A DNA stretch of 64,000 nucleotides from Bin90 sp965214635 (lineage in GTDB: Bacteria; Chloroflexota; Dehalococcoidia; Lucifugimonadales; JADFKI01): NCBI GenBank assembly GCA_965214635.1, contig OZ243964.1:1612001-1676000 (forward strand), given 5' to 3'. Positions 27,598-36,100 of the stretch are shown here, piece by piece. The translations under genes were made by a program, and so were the position numbers. The notes beneath the pieces were generated by a model, which ran no database searches, was not told the origin of the DNA, and saw nothing but the letters and a program-made list of their open reading frames with translations. The first letter of the stretch is position 1, and each line of letters opens with the position of its first letter.

Positions 27598-28259
27598 GTC
27601 CCCGCCTTGCGCTGCCCTTGATGCGCCTGCGTTAGCGCGATGAAGTTGCGGTAGATGCGAAGCCCGACTGCGCCGCTCTTTTCCGGATGGAACTGCACTG
27701 CCGCCACATTGTCCCACGCAACTGCGCTGCAAAATTCGATGCCGTAGCATGTCTTGCCGGCGATGACGCCAGAGTCTTCCGGATCGGCGTAGTAGCTGTG
27801 CACGAAGTAGAAGTATGACCCGTCCGGGACGCCCTTGAACACGGGATGCGGCAGCCTGAAAGACACCTGATTCCAGCCCATGTGCGGGATTTTCAGCCCG
27901 GCGAGTTCGGTTTTGTTCGGCGGCAGGCGGCGGGTGCGCCCCTTCAGCACCGTAAGGCAAGGCTCGCTGCCCTCGTCGGACGCCTCTAGCAGCAGCTGCA
28001 GCCCAAGGCACACGCCCAAGAAGGGCTTGCCCCCGTCAATCGCCGCTCTGATGACATCCACCAGCCCGCGCTCACGGATGCTCTGCATAGACGAGTCGCA
28101 AGCGCCTTGTCCGGGGAACACAACGCCGTCGGCGGCGGCAATCGCATCTGCGTCGGCGGTTATGTGCGCATTCGCCCCGCACGCCTCCAGCGCCTTTTGC
28201 ACGCTGCGAAGATTACCGGCATTGTAATCCACAATCGCTATATCAAGAGCGCTCACCAT
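27588..28259 (-). CDS. hisH: Imidazole glycerol phosphate synthase glutamine amidotransferase HisH
   Basis: 223 aa. Triad: Cys84 in GVCLGLQ, His191 and Glu193 in QFHPEKS. The oxyanion strand FPGQGA is near 48-53, where PGVG is more usual. It supplies ammonia to HisF. First of the local his genes and translationally coupled to hisA. Confidence 0.96.
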   Translation of the reverse strand: MVSALDIAIVDYNAGNLRSVQKALEACGANAHITADADAIAAADGVVFPGQGACDSSMQSIRERGLVDVIRAAIDGGKPFLGVCLGLQLLLEASDEGSEPCLTVLKGRTRRLPPNKTELAGLKIPHMGWNQVSFRLPHPVFKGVPDGSYFYFVHSYYADPEDSGVIAGKTCYGIEFCSAVAWDNVAAVQFHPEKSGAVGLRIYRNFIALTQAHQGQRKAGTCK

Positions 28260-28315
28260 ACTCCCTTCATATCCTCATTCCCCCAATCCCTGCGCTGCAT
28301 CAGGTATGATGCTCC

Positions 28316-28933
28316 CTAGCTAGAATCGCTGCTCACATCCCGCATCGTTCCTATGGAATCTTCGCCGTCGTCGATGCGCGTTCCGGTAACGATGTCCATC
28401 GGCAGCATGCGGTCTTCGTATCGCGCGAGCATAAACAGCAGGTCGGCGAGGCGGTTCACATAGCGCAGCAGCTCGGCGTTGGGCAGCAGCCCATTGCGGT
28501 CTAGCGACACGATGCGCCGCTCCGCCGCCCGCAGTGCACTGCGCGCCAAGTCTAGCGCGCCCGATGCGGCGGACGCCCCCGGTATGATGAACTTGGGCGG
28601 CAATTCCACCTGCGCGCTAAGCTCGTCTATGAGCGCCTCAAGCCCGTCCACATCGGCGGCGGTGATGGCGTGGAAATTTGCCGCATAGTGGGCGTAGTTG
28701 TCGGCGTCTGTGGCAAGCTCGCCGCTCAGCGTGAACATCTGCCGCTGCACCATCAGCAGGATTTGCTTCACACGCGCATCCTGCGACAACGCTCGCGCCA
28801 GTCCCATCGCTGATGTGGCGAAATCCGCCTCGCCGTACGCCTCGCAGCGCGGGTCGTCCTTCGACACACGCCCCCCGAACAGCAATCCCGTCTCGCCCGC
28901 ATCGCCGGATTTTGTGTATATCTTTATGGTCAT
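28316..28933 (-). CDS. PduO-type cob(I)alamin adenosyltransferase
   Basis: 205 aa. The N-terminal KIYTKSGDAGETGLLFGGRVSKDD is the ATP-binding signature of PduO/MMAB enzymes; RSALRAAERRIVSLDRNG and YVNRLADLLFMLARYED are the C-terminal helices forming the trimer active site. It makes adenosylcobalamin from cob(I)alamin and ATP. It fits an organism using B12-dependent mutases; no mutase is in the window. An acidic 15-residue tail follows the conserved core. Confidence 0.92.
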   Translation of the reverse strand: MTIKIYTKSGDAGETGLLFGGRVSKDDPRCEAYGEADFATSAMGLARALSQDARVKQILLMVQRQMFTLSGELATDADNYAHYAANFHAITAADVDGLEALIDELSAQVELPPKFIIPGASAASGALDLARSALRAAERRIVSLDRNGLLPNAELLRYVNRLADLLFMLARYEDRMLPMDIVTGTRIDDGEDSIGTMRDVSSDSS

Positions 28934-29008
28934 AAGTTGCCTCGTTTAGCAGCGTCGACACAAGCGCATTATATCAGCAAAGCGCCGCCGTTTGCAGGTA
29001 GAGCGGCA

Positions 29009-29046
29009 AAAAGAGAGGCTCGGTGTCAAGTGCCAAGCCTCTCTTA
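29009..29046 (-). terminator. Rho-independent terminator of the hsp20 transcript
   Basis: AAGAGAGGCT (29012-29021) pairs with AGCCTCTCTT (29037-29046). On the minus strand the stem is followed by a T-run. It lies about 90 nt beyond the hsp20 stop. Confidence 0.75.
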
Positions 29047-29137
29047 CTCTCTATGTGATTACAATCAGTCGTTCCCAAATCGGGGCGTGAGTTTCCGCAT
29101 CAAGTGTGCGGCGTGGCAGTCGCCATGTGGGGTGCGG

Positions 29138-29569
29138 CTAGCCCGATGTGATTTCCAGTCGGCGCGCCTTCGTAACCTCCGGCAACTTGGAGAATGTGAG
29201 CGTCAAGACGCCGTGCCGGTACTGCGTGTCCACATTGTCGGTGTTGACGACACGGGGCAGGCGCAGCGCACGATGGTACTTGCCTGCGCGCCGCTCGCGG
29301 ATGATGTATCCCTGTCCGTCTTTGGACGCCTCGGCGGTGTTCTCCGCGCTGATGGTCAGCGTCCGCCCCTCTATGGACACATCGATGTGTTCGGGGGCGA
29401 AGCCGGGCAAGGTTGCCTTCAGCACGATGCTGTCTGCCGTTTGCAGCACATCCACCGGGATTGCCCAGCCCTGCTCGGGGTGGACATCGCCTGCGGCGTG
29501 CCAGATGTTGTTGAACACCTCGTCCATCCTGCGGAATCTGTGGAACGGGTCTATTCTCTGCATAACCAT
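29138..29569 (-). CDS. Hsp20/alpha-crystallin small heat-shock protein
   Basis: 143 aa. Alpha-crystallin domain about 38-135 with IVLKATLPGFAPEHIDVSI, GYIIRERRAGKYHRALRLP and the HGVLTLTFSK strand; the C-terminal IxI-like anchor reads LEITSG, slightly degenerate. ATP-independent holdase. AGGAGG lies upstream of two close ATGs (29569, 29563). It has its own near-perfect promoter and shares the AT-rich upstream region with a divergent DnaJ-type gene, suggesting a common stress role. Confidence 0.93.
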   Translation of the reverse strand: MVMQRIDPFHRFRRMDEVFNNIWHAAGDVHPEQGWAIPVDVLQTADSIVLKATLPGFAPEHIDVSIEGRTLTISAENTAEASKDGQGYIIRERRAGKYHRALRLPRVVNTDNVDTQYRHGVLTLTFSKLPEVTKARRLEITSG

Positions 29570-29646
29570 AATCGTTAAACCTCCTGTACACTAGATTGTG
29601 TGGTTTTGACTGCATATGATTTACACTAGCTCATATGCATATATTG

Positions 29647-29676
29647 ATTATAGTAATATGAGTCATATCATGTCAA
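29647..29676 (-). promoter_or_regulatory. Consensus sigma-70 promoter for hsp20
   Basis: On the minus strand TTGACA (29676-29671) and TATAAT (29652-29647) are separated by 18 nt. Predicted transcription start near 29640 gives a leader of about 70 nt. The surrounding 29600-29720 is AT-rich; CTCATAT and ATATGAG arms at about 29630-29661 form an inverted repeat over the -10 region that could be an operator. No CIRCE or HAIR consensus seen. Confidence 0.75.
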
Positions 29677-29820
29677 GTTTAATTCTATAATACGCTCATA
29701 TTTCCTGTGCAGTTGCATTCAACATGGTAAAATGAGTACATTAGGCATTAGGTGCAAGGATTAGTTAGGAAGCGAACCGGTGACAGCGCCGGTTGCTTCA
29801 GACCCGACAAGGATGCTGCG

Positions 29821-30741
29821 ATGGCGAGGAACTATTACGATGTGCTGGGTGTTGCGCGCAACGCTGACGAAAAGGCAATCCGGAGCGCCTTTCGGCGGCT
29901 TGCGCGCAAGCACCACCCCGACTTGAACCCGAATGATGCCGCCGCCGAGCGCAAGTTCAAAGAGATAAACGAAGCCCACGAGGTGCTGTCTGATGCGGAC
30001 AAGCGCGCCAAATACGACCGGCACGGCGACAACTGGATGCACGCCGACCGCATCGATGAGGCGCAAGCCGCTAGACGGCATAGCGGCCGCACGAGCGGTG
30101 GTGCGCACGGTGGCGTTCGCTACGACTTCAGCACGGACGACCTCAGCGACCTGTTCGGCAACCTTGGCGATCTCAGCGACCTCAAATCTCGCATCCGCCA
30201 CGAAACAGAGCGAGCCCGCTACAAACACGGCTCACACATAGATGTCCCCCTCAGCATCACGCTTGAAGAGGCGTACAACGGCGGCAAGCGTCAGGTTACG
30301 CTTCCCCATTCGGTGGGCAGCAAGCGCATAGAGGTTGCCATCCCCCGCGCCGTGGATGACGGCTCGCGCGTTCACATATCGCTCGACGACGGCACACAGG
30401 TGTTCTTCGTCATCAGCCTGCTGCCGCACCCGCGCTTCACCCGCGACGGCGACGACCTTTACCACGACCTTATCGTTCCGTTCGAGGACGCCGTGCTTGG
30501 CGGCGAGGTGCAGTTCGAGTCGCTCAAAGGTCGGCTCGCCCTCAAAGTCCCGCGCGGCAGTGCAGACGGACGGCGCATCCGCATCTCCGGGCACGGCATG
30601 CCCAATCGCAGCTATCCCGGTGCGTTCGGCGACCTCTATGTGGTGGTGAAGCCGCAGATTCCAACCGATCTTGATACAGAGGAAGAGGAACTGCTGCGCC
30701 GCTTTCGGCAGGTTCGCATCAACAACGGCAAGCGCAAGTAG
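29821..30741 (+). CDS. CbpA-type DnaJ co-chaperone
   Basis: 306 aa. J-domain 1-70 with the HPD motif (32-34) and KYDRHGDNW at its end; no cysteine zinc finger; C-terminal substrate-binding domains about 135-295 (VPLSITLEEAYNGGKRQVTL, then LYHDLIVPFEDAVLGGE). Domain order matches CbpA/DnaJ class II. Start at 29821 with AAGGA upstream; a longer frame from 29752 reaches into the leader. Divergent from hsp20 and ended by a strong hairpin. Confidence 0.92.
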   Translation: MARNYYDVLGVARNADEKAIRSAFRRLARKHHPDLNPNDAAAERKFKEINEAHEVLSDADKRAKYDRHGDNWMHADRIDEAQAARRHSGRTSGGAHGGVRYDFSTDDLSDLFGNLGDLSDLKSRIRHETERARYKHGSHIDVPLSITLEEAYNGGKRQVTLPHSVGSKRIEVAIPRAVDDGSRVHISLDDGTQVFFVISLLPHPRFTRDGDDLYHDLIVPFEDAVLGGEVQFESLKGRLALKVPRGSADGRRIRISGHGMPNRSYPGAFGDLYVVVKPQIPTDLDTEEEELLRRFRQVRINNGKRK

Positions 30742-30785
30742 CATCCCCAAAAAGCCACAGGGACGACCTAGTTGCACCAACGCAG

Positions 30786-30828
30786 AAGGGGCGGTCTAGC
30801 CTGTATGGCTTATAGACCGCCCCTTTTA
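30786..30828 (+). terminator. Rho-independent terminator after the DnaJ gene
   Basis: AAGGGGCGGTCTA (30786-30798) pairs with TAGACCGCCCCTT (30813-30825), followed by TTTATATT. It also lies beyond the stop of the convergent moeB-like gene. Confidence 0.85.
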
Positions 30829-30861
30829 TATTACCTAATTTTTAGTTTCGAGTTGCGCCCT

Positions 30862-31701
30862 TTACCCGTTGGTCAGCACGGGCACGCCGCAGAACTCTTC
30901 GTAGTCGATAAGCTCACTGATGGTCGGCTCGTCGCCGCAGAGCGGGCATTGCGGGTTGCGCCGCATTTTCACCGTGCGAAACTCCATATCCAGTGCGTCG
31001 ATGAGCAGTAGCCGACCGTTGAGCGATTCGCCCGCGCCCAGTATCTGCTTCACAGTCTCAGTGGCTTGGATGCTGCCCACAAGGCCGGGGAGCATACCCA
31101 GCACGCCTGCTTCGGCGCAGCTCGGCACCTCGCCCGGGGGAGGCGGCGTCGGGAACAGGCAGCGGTAGCAGCCCTGCCCCGGCAGGTACACCGTCGCCTG
31201 ACCGTCGAACAGCAAGATGCTCCCGTCCACCAGCGGCTTGCCGTTCAGATACGCCGCATCGTTGACGAGGTAGCGCGCAGGGAAGTTATCCGCCCCATTG
31301 ATGATGATGTCATAGTCGGGGATGATGTCGAACGCGTTCTCAGAGGTTATCGGCTCTTCATGTATCCGCACATTCACATCCGGGTTGTACGCCTTGAGCG
31401 TCTCGTATGCGGACACCGCCTTCGGCCTGCCGATGTCGTCGTTCTGATGCAGGATTTGGCGCTGGAGGTTGGTCACATCCACCGTGTCGAAGTCCACGAT
31501 GCCGATGGTGCCCACGCCGGCGAGCGTCAGATAGATGGCGATAGGCGAGCCAAGCCCACCCGCGCCCACGATGAGCACCTTAGCGTCCAGCAGTTTGCGC
31601 TGTCCCACGCTGCCCACCTGCGGCATGATGATATGGCGGCTATATCGCTGCACCTGATACGGTGTCAGCGGCGTAGTGCGTGTCGGTGTCTGCGTTGCCA
31701 T
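30862..31701 (-). CDS. moeB: MoeB/ThiF-type adenylyltransferase (E1-like)
   Basis: 279 aa. ATP-binding GAGGLGSP (47-54), DFDTVDVTNLQRQ (70-82), catalytic Cys195 in SCAEAGVLG and two zinc pairs Cys178/Cys181 and Cys252/Cys255. It adenylates the C-terminal glycine of a ubiquitin-like sulfur carrier (MoaD or ThiS). No rhodanese domain is present. No carrier gene is adjacent; a JAMM protease that could belong to the same kind of system lies at 53.3 kb. Confidence 0.9.
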   Translation of the reverse strand: MATQTPTRTTPLTPYQVQRYSRHIIMPQVGSVGQRKLLDAKVLIVGAGGLGSPIAIYLTLAGVGTIGIVDFDTVDVTNLQRQILHQNDDIGRPKAVSAYETLKAYNPDVNVRIHEEPITSENAFDIIPDYDIIINGADNFPARYLVNDAAYLNGKPLVDGSILLFDGQATVYLPGQGCYRCLFPTPPPPGEVPSCAEAGVLGMLPGLVGSIQATETVKQILGAGESLNGRLLLIDALDMEFRTVKMRRNPQCPLCGDEPTISELIDYEEFCGVPVLTNG

Positions 31702-31989
31702 AGGGTGGTGTCCTTCCGTTATCAGATTATCGGCTTTGCGCGTTAATTTCGGTGTGTGTCCTATGCAGGATTATAGCACCAGCCGCCGCTGCCTTCAACT
31801 TGCACCTGCTACAACTCGACCGCCTGAATGGAAACGCTATCCGCCCGAAACCTCTGTTGACATCCCCTGCAAGACAACCTAGCATATCCGCACATGCATC
31901 GACAGGCGTTGCGCAGAGGTCGACTCAAACGGCAGGCTCACAAGCTAGCGCCTGTAGAGAGTGTCTCAATAGACAGATTGGACGAAGAC

Positions 31990-33546
31990 ATGTCGGCAGA
32001 CTACTCGGCAATCATCATTGGCGGCGGACACAACGGTTTGGTTGCCGCCAACTATCTTGCGCGGGCGGGCAACAGCGTGCTGGTGCTGGAACGCCGCGGC
32101 TTCGTGGGGGGCGCTTGCATCACGGAGGAGCTTTTCCCCGGCTACCGCGTGTCCAGCTGCGCCTACATCTGCCACCTGCTGCAAGCGAAGGTCATAGACG
32201 ACTTGGAGCTGCGCCAACACGGGCTGCACATATACCCGATAGACCCCATCGCCTTCTATCCGCTGCCGGGCGAGCGCGGCGTGCTGCGCTGGCATGACGA
32301 CGAGCGCAGCGCCGACAGCATCGCGCGCATATCCCCGTCGGACAGCAGGCGCTACCACGATTGGACGGCGTTCTGGCGGCGCGCCGGAGACATCATACAG
32401 CGCTACTTTCTTGCCGACCCGCCGACGCTCGCTGATGTGGCTGCCGATGTGCGTGGCACGCCCGACGAACTCGTCTTCGAGCGCATGCTCACGGGCAGCA
32501 TGAAAGACCTCGTCGATGAACACTTCGAGTCGCCGTTCGTGCGCGCCTGCTTTATCGACGCACAGGATGCCGGCGATGTCCGCGCAGCAGGCAGCGTGAT
32601 GGCGTGCGCCTACATCCGCAGCGATGCGCTCACGCCGCAAGAGAACTTTGGCATACCGCGCGGCGGGATGGGCGCAATCACGCAGGCAATGGCGCGCTCC
32701 GCAGAGGCGCAGGGCGTGGACATACGGCTGAACGCCGCCGTAGATCGCATCCTTGTCAGGAACGGGCGTGCTTACGGCGTGCAGCTGGCGGATGGCGTGC
32801 AGGTCAGCGCCGACGCAGTGCTGTCCAACGCAGATCCCAAGCGCACATTCCTGTCGCTAGCGGACGAAGCAGACATTCCCACGGCGCTGCTGGACGACAT
32901 CCGCCGTTCCAAAACGGACACGGCGTACTTGAAGTTCCACTGCGCTATGAGCGAGCTGCCGGACTTTTCGGCGTATCTCGGGGACGACTACGACCCCAAA
33001 GCGCTGGCATACATCCGCGTCTGCCCGTCGGTGGACTACTTCGAGCAGAACTGGGCGGACGCGCGCAGCGGCATACCGTCATCCTGCCCGGTAATGTACA
33101 TTCAGATCCCGACGGTGTACGACGACACGCTGACGCCTCCGGGCAAGCATGTGATGTCGGTGTGGGTGATGTACGCTCCGGTACGGCTGCGCGAGGGCAG
33201 TTGGCAGGACGCCCGCCAAGCGGTCGGCGAGCATCTCATCGACACAATCGACGGATACGCCCCGAACTTCCGCAAGTCGCTGCTGGACTGGGAGCTTTTC
33301 ACGCCGATGGAGCTGGAAGAGCGCGTGGGGCTGACGGACGGAAACATACGGCACTTGGACATCACAACGGCGCAGATGTTCGCAGCGCGCCCGTCCCATC
33401 ACATGCAAGGATACCGGACGCCGGTGGACGGGCTGTACCTGTGCGGCGCAGGCACGCACCCCGGCGGCGAGGTTACCGGCGCTCCGGGACACAACGCCGC
33501 ACGCAATCTGCTGCGCGACTGGGAGCAGCCATCCCGATACTTCTAG
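31990..33546 (+). CDS. Phytoene-dehydrogenase-like FAD oxidoreductase (PYROXD2-like)
   Basis: 518 aa. N-terminal dinucleotide fold IIIGGGHNGLVAANYLARAG (about 8-27) and a C-terminal FAD segment GLYLCGAGTHPGGEVTGAPG. Full-length NAD(P)/FAD-dependent oxidoreductase of the carotenoid isomerase/PYROXD2 group. No carotenoid genes nearby, so desaturation of carotenoids is not supported; the substrate is unknown. The start at 31990 avoids an upstream basic extension lacking conserved features. A 72-aa DUF2007 gene follows. Confidence 0.88.
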   Translation: MSADYSAIIIGGGHNGLVAANYLARAGNSVLVLERRGFVGGACITEELFPGYRVSSCAYICHLLQAKVIDDLELRQHGLHIYPIDPIAFYPLPGERGVLRWHDDERSADSIARISPSDSRRYHDWTAFWRRAGDIIQRYFLADPPTLADVAADVRGTPDELVFERMLTGSMKDLVDEHFESPFVRACFIDAQDAGDVRAAGSVMACAYIRSDALTPQENFGIPRGGMGAITQAMARSAEAQGVDIRLNAAVDRILVRNGRAYGVQLADGVQVSADAVLSNADPKRTFLSLADEADIPTALLDDIRRSKTDTAYLKFHCAMSELPDFSAYLGDDYDPKALAYIRVCPSVDYFEQNWADARSGIPSSCPVMYIQIPTVYDDTLTPPGKHVMSVWVMYAPVRLREGSWQDARQAVGEHLIDTIDGYAPNFRKSLLDWELFTPMELEERVGLTDGNIRHLDITTAQMFAARPSHHMQGYRTPVDGLYLCGAGTHPGGEVTGAPGHNAARNLLRDWEQPSRYF

Positions 33547-33593
33547 CACTTTCGTTGTGCTAGCCCTTGCACCTGCTTGGCTCGGTACTTCCT

Positions 33594-33812
33594 ATGAATG
33601 ACAAACCTGTTCCGCTGACCACATATCCGAATGAGATGGAAGCACAGCTGGCGGCGCAGCTGTTGGCAGAGAACGGCATTGCTGCAATCGTACAACCGCT
33701 CGGATTCGGGTACGGCGGCGTGGGCGTAACGCAGTTCATACACCATCGGGTGCTTGTGCCGCAGCACAGCCTCAGCCGCGCCGAAGAGATTCTGGGCGAG
33801 CAGGCGCCCTAG
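33594..33812 (+). CDS. DUF2007-type small protein
   Basis: 72 aa: a strand-helix (LTTYPNEMEAQLAAQLLAEN) then strand (AAIVQP) and a final VLVPQHSLSRAEEIL helix, the ferredoxin-like fold of DUF2007, often called a putative signal-transducing protein. Start at 33594. Function unknown. 47 nt behind the FAD oxidoreductase, same strand. Confidence 0.75.
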   Translation: MNDKPVPLTTYPNEMEAQLAAQLLAENGIAAIVQPLGFGYGGVGVTQFIHHRVLVPQHSLSRAEEILGEQAP

Positions 33813-33941
33813 CACATCGGCTCGCAGCGCCCTCCAACCGCACGGGGAAGGGGTTTTTGTCCTGCGTTTTGCGGCAAGGGAAGTTGCGCCTGTTTTTGCT
33901 GCGACTGACCGGTTCGAAGGCTGGGCTTCTGTAGAGCGACC

Positions 33942-34808
33942 CTACGCCTGTGTGTCCAAGAACCAGCGCACGGCAGCCTCGAATGCGCCGGGAAATTCTT
34001 GGTAGAACCAGTGTCCGCCGCCCTCTAGTTCGGCAATGCGAGTGCTGATAGTGAGCGCCTCGCGCATGCGGACGGCGACTTCGTGCGTGAGAAGATCACT
34101 CTGCCTGCCGCGCACGATGAGCGTGGGCGCAGCGATGCGCTGCCACTGCGCCCACAAGTCGGGGCGCTCGTATGCGGCGAGTAGGCGGCGGTCGCGCTTC
34201 CAAGTGCGGCGTCCGTCCGGCAGCGCCCGCGTCATATGCAGCGCCTGATGCCGCAGCATTTCGTCGCTCGACTGCGGTTGGCGCATCCGCAGCCGTTCCA
34301 CCACGCTATCAAGCGACGCCCAATCGTCCGACTCGGCGTTGTAGCGCGCGAACATCCCCTGCGAGTCGGCGTTGTATGCGTCGGGGTCGATGTCCACCAC
34401 GACAAGCGCCCGCACCAACTCCGGATGCTCTGCGGCGTACACGAAGGCGTATCGCCCGCCCGCCGAATGACCCACGAGCACGAAGTCGCTCAACCCGAGT
34501 TGTTCCACCAGCGCTTCTAGGTCGGCGATGTAATGCCGAAAGCCGTATGCGGCGTCCGGTGAGTGTTCGCTGTCCCCATGCCCGCGGCTATCCAGCGCAA
34601 TGATGCGATAGTCAGTGCGCATTGCCCTCGCAAATGTGTCCCAGCTGCGCGCGCAGTCCTGCAAGCCGTGCAGCAACACCATCGTCGGGACGGATGCGCC
34701 CGGTTCTGGCGAGGGCTGCCCCCAGTCCAGATAGTGCAGGCGCAGCCCGTCTGCGTCAAACCAACCATCTGTCGGATATTTACACTGCGGTGAGCGTAGA
34801 TCAGCCAA
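33942..34808 (-). CDS. Alpha/beta hydrolase with non-standard start
   Basis: About 288 aa. Oxyanion HG in VLLHGLQD, nucleophile Ser in VGHSAGG, acid Asp in RGRQSDLLT and His in EGGGHWFYQEFP. The mature fold starts near GWFDADGLRLHYLDWG. No ATG lies near the expected N-terminus: the nearest ATG, 90 nt further up, is inside the preceding gene. A TTG at 34808 overlaps the stop of the DGQHR gene and has AGGAT upstream, so I take it as the start. This suggests that a cassette inserted directly in front of the hydrolase and now supplies its translation. Confidence 0.75.
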   Translation of the reverse strand: MADLRSPQCKYPTDGWFDADGLRLHYLDWGQPSPEPGASVPTMVLLHGLQDCARSWDTFARAMRTDYRIIALDSRGHGDSEHSPDAAYGFRHYIADLEALVEQLGLSDFVLVGHSAGGRYAFVYAAEHPELVRALVVVDIDPDAYNADSQGMFARYNAESDDWASLDSVVERLRMRQPQSSDEMLRHQALHMTRALPDGRRTWKRDRRLLAAYERPDLWAQWQRIAAPTLIVRGRQSDLLTHEVAVRMREALTISTRIAELEGGGHWFYQEFPGAFEAAVRWFLDTQA

Positions 34809-35745
34809 GTATATTATCCTGTTGTACTGGTTCGGGCAGTTTGTGGCTTTGCCAATCGGCGCCGTGGATGCGCTCAAGCAGTTGCGCGCGCTCATCATCC
34901 GACAACTCTGCGCCCCCTAAGTGGGCGATGAACCCGGCTGCAAGATTCACTGTAGCTTTGCCTGACATGACACGCCCGTTGGGATTCATCAGCACGCCAT
35001 GCCACATAGTATTGTTCACATCCCAGTCTATGCGGTTTATGCGACCGCATAGTTCGTCATCAGAGGCGTCTGGGCATTTTCCGAGCATATGCATGAAGGC
35101 ATACACTAGCGAAAGCTGCCCGATCGGTTTGCCAAGCAGGGTCTCTTCTCGTATTTGACGGCGTATGCTATCGCCACCTGCGGATGTGTCCTCAAGCGCT
35201 TTGCGCCACAAGTCCACGCCGAATAGCAACTTCGTCCATATGGATTGAACCTGTTCCTTAACCAAATCCCGCTGATCAGCGGTCATACTTTTGGGATGAC
35301 CCTTGCCTGTAATGCCCAGATCCATAACAATGTGCACATTGGCTTCATAGAAAGTTGCCAGAGTAGTGAATTCCGGAGCGGTTTTGTTGAGGGTATTAGC
35401 GCCTATTCTGACGAGATGGGCGGGGATGACTCCGTCCTCACTTCTTAGTAGTTCCCGGGACATCACAGCTATAGCATCATCGTCGTCTGTAATTAGATTA
35501 TCCGCTTTGGATGTGGGTTTTGCGTAGCGATTTATCTTGTTGAAGATGCGCCGAGCGCGCTCTTCGTGGAAACGAACCAGAATGACACTGACTTCATCGT
35601 TTGCCAACTCGGTGTTGCTAGTTACTCCGTGTATAGGACGGTTGTTGTCATCAACTCCGTCTATAGCGAACATAAAAGCCTTTGCACGGTGCTGTCCATC
35701 CAATGGAACCAAAAGTTCATTTCCCTGTAAGGTCAGGAATCCCAT
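34801..35745 (-). CDS. DGQHR-domain (DndB-like) protein, C-terminal part after frameshift
   Basis: Carries the family motif LVPLDGQHRAKAF, then a long alpha-helical region; FNKINRYAKPTSKADN about 60 residues on resembles the ParB/DndB-type core. This frame continues upstream of its first ATG as sensible protein (RRSNVPALYQSAAQN) back to the ten-G tract at 35792-35801, where it should join the N-terminal part. The joined protein would be about 428 aa, a normal DndB-like size. DndB proteins bind DNA and regulate phosphorothioate modification; DGQHR proteins also occur in 7-deazaguanine DNA-modification islands. Third gene of the PP-loop/GIY-YIG operon. Confidence 0.8.
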   Translation of the reverse strand: MGFLTLQGNELLVPLDGQHRAKAFMFAIDGVDDNNRPIHGVTSNTELANDEVSVILVRFHEERARRIFNKINRYAKPTSKADNLITDDDDAIAVMSRELLRSEDGVIPAHLVRIGANTLNKTAPEFTTLATFYEANVHIVMDLGITGKGHPKSMTADQRDLVKEQVQSIWTKLLFGVDLWRKALEDTSAGGDSIRRQIREETLLGKPIGQLSLVYAFMHMLGKCPDASDDELCGRINRIDWDVNNTMWHGVLMNPNGRVMSGKATVNLAAGFIAHLGGAELSDDERAQLLERIHGADWQSHKLPEPVQQDNILG

Positions 35746-36086
35746 GTTTTGGGCAGCACTTTGGTATAGAGCGGGAACATTTGAGCGCCTGCCCCCCCCC
35801 CGAAATTGTCCAAAGTCTCGAACACTATATCGTTATGGTTCAAAACTGCCAACACCAACGAGCCGGAGAAGCGATCTTTGTCCATCGCGAAATACTGAGT
35901 AATGCCTTTCTTGACGCGCGTTATGTTGATGTCTCGCTGATACCGTTCTTCTATGGACAGGCCTTCCCAGCCCGGCAAATCTCTTGGTAGACGGATTGTT
36001 TTGACCAATTCGCCCACTTTCATCGTGGTCAGATAATATTCGGTCTCTCCAAACTTTCCCCGCAATGCAGGAATAGTCGTAGGCAT
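35733..36086 (-). CDS. DGQHR-domain protein, N-terminal part before frameshift
   Basis: 117 aa as read; the first about 95 (to ETLDNFGGG) are genuine and the rest is out-of-frame text ending at a TGA. It starts MPTTIPALRGKFGETEYYLT, followed by a helix pair typical of DGQHR/ParB-like N-termini (KGITQYFAMDKDRFSGSLVL). Ribosome site AGGAGG is well placed at 36086, 14 nt behind the GIY-YIG gene. Should be read with the C-terminal part as one gene. Confidence 0.75.
   Translation of the reverse strand: MPTTIPALRGKFGETEYYLTTMKVGELVKTIRLPRDLPGWEGLSIEERYQRDINITRVKKGITQYFAMDKDRFSGSLVLAVLNHNDIVFETLDNFGGGAGAQMFPLYTKVLPKTWDS
35792..35801. repeat. Homopolymer tract of 10 C (10 G on the coding strand)
   Basis: The only long G/C homopolymer that I noticed. 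It sits inside the DGQHR gene; lengths of 8 or 11 would restore the full reading frame. Candidate slipped-strand (phase-variation) site or a sequencing/assembly length error. Confidence 0.85.
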
Positions 36087-36100
36087 AATTTTCCTCCTAG

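Noticed and set aside
27598..28011. Long N-terminal extension of HisA
   Set aside because: The extension is the hisH gene read in the wrong frame; HisA proper starts at MQVIPAIDL.
33900..33945. GGTTCGAA sequence resembling a tRNA T-loop
   Set aside because: No matching acceptor, D or anticodon stem could be built around it.
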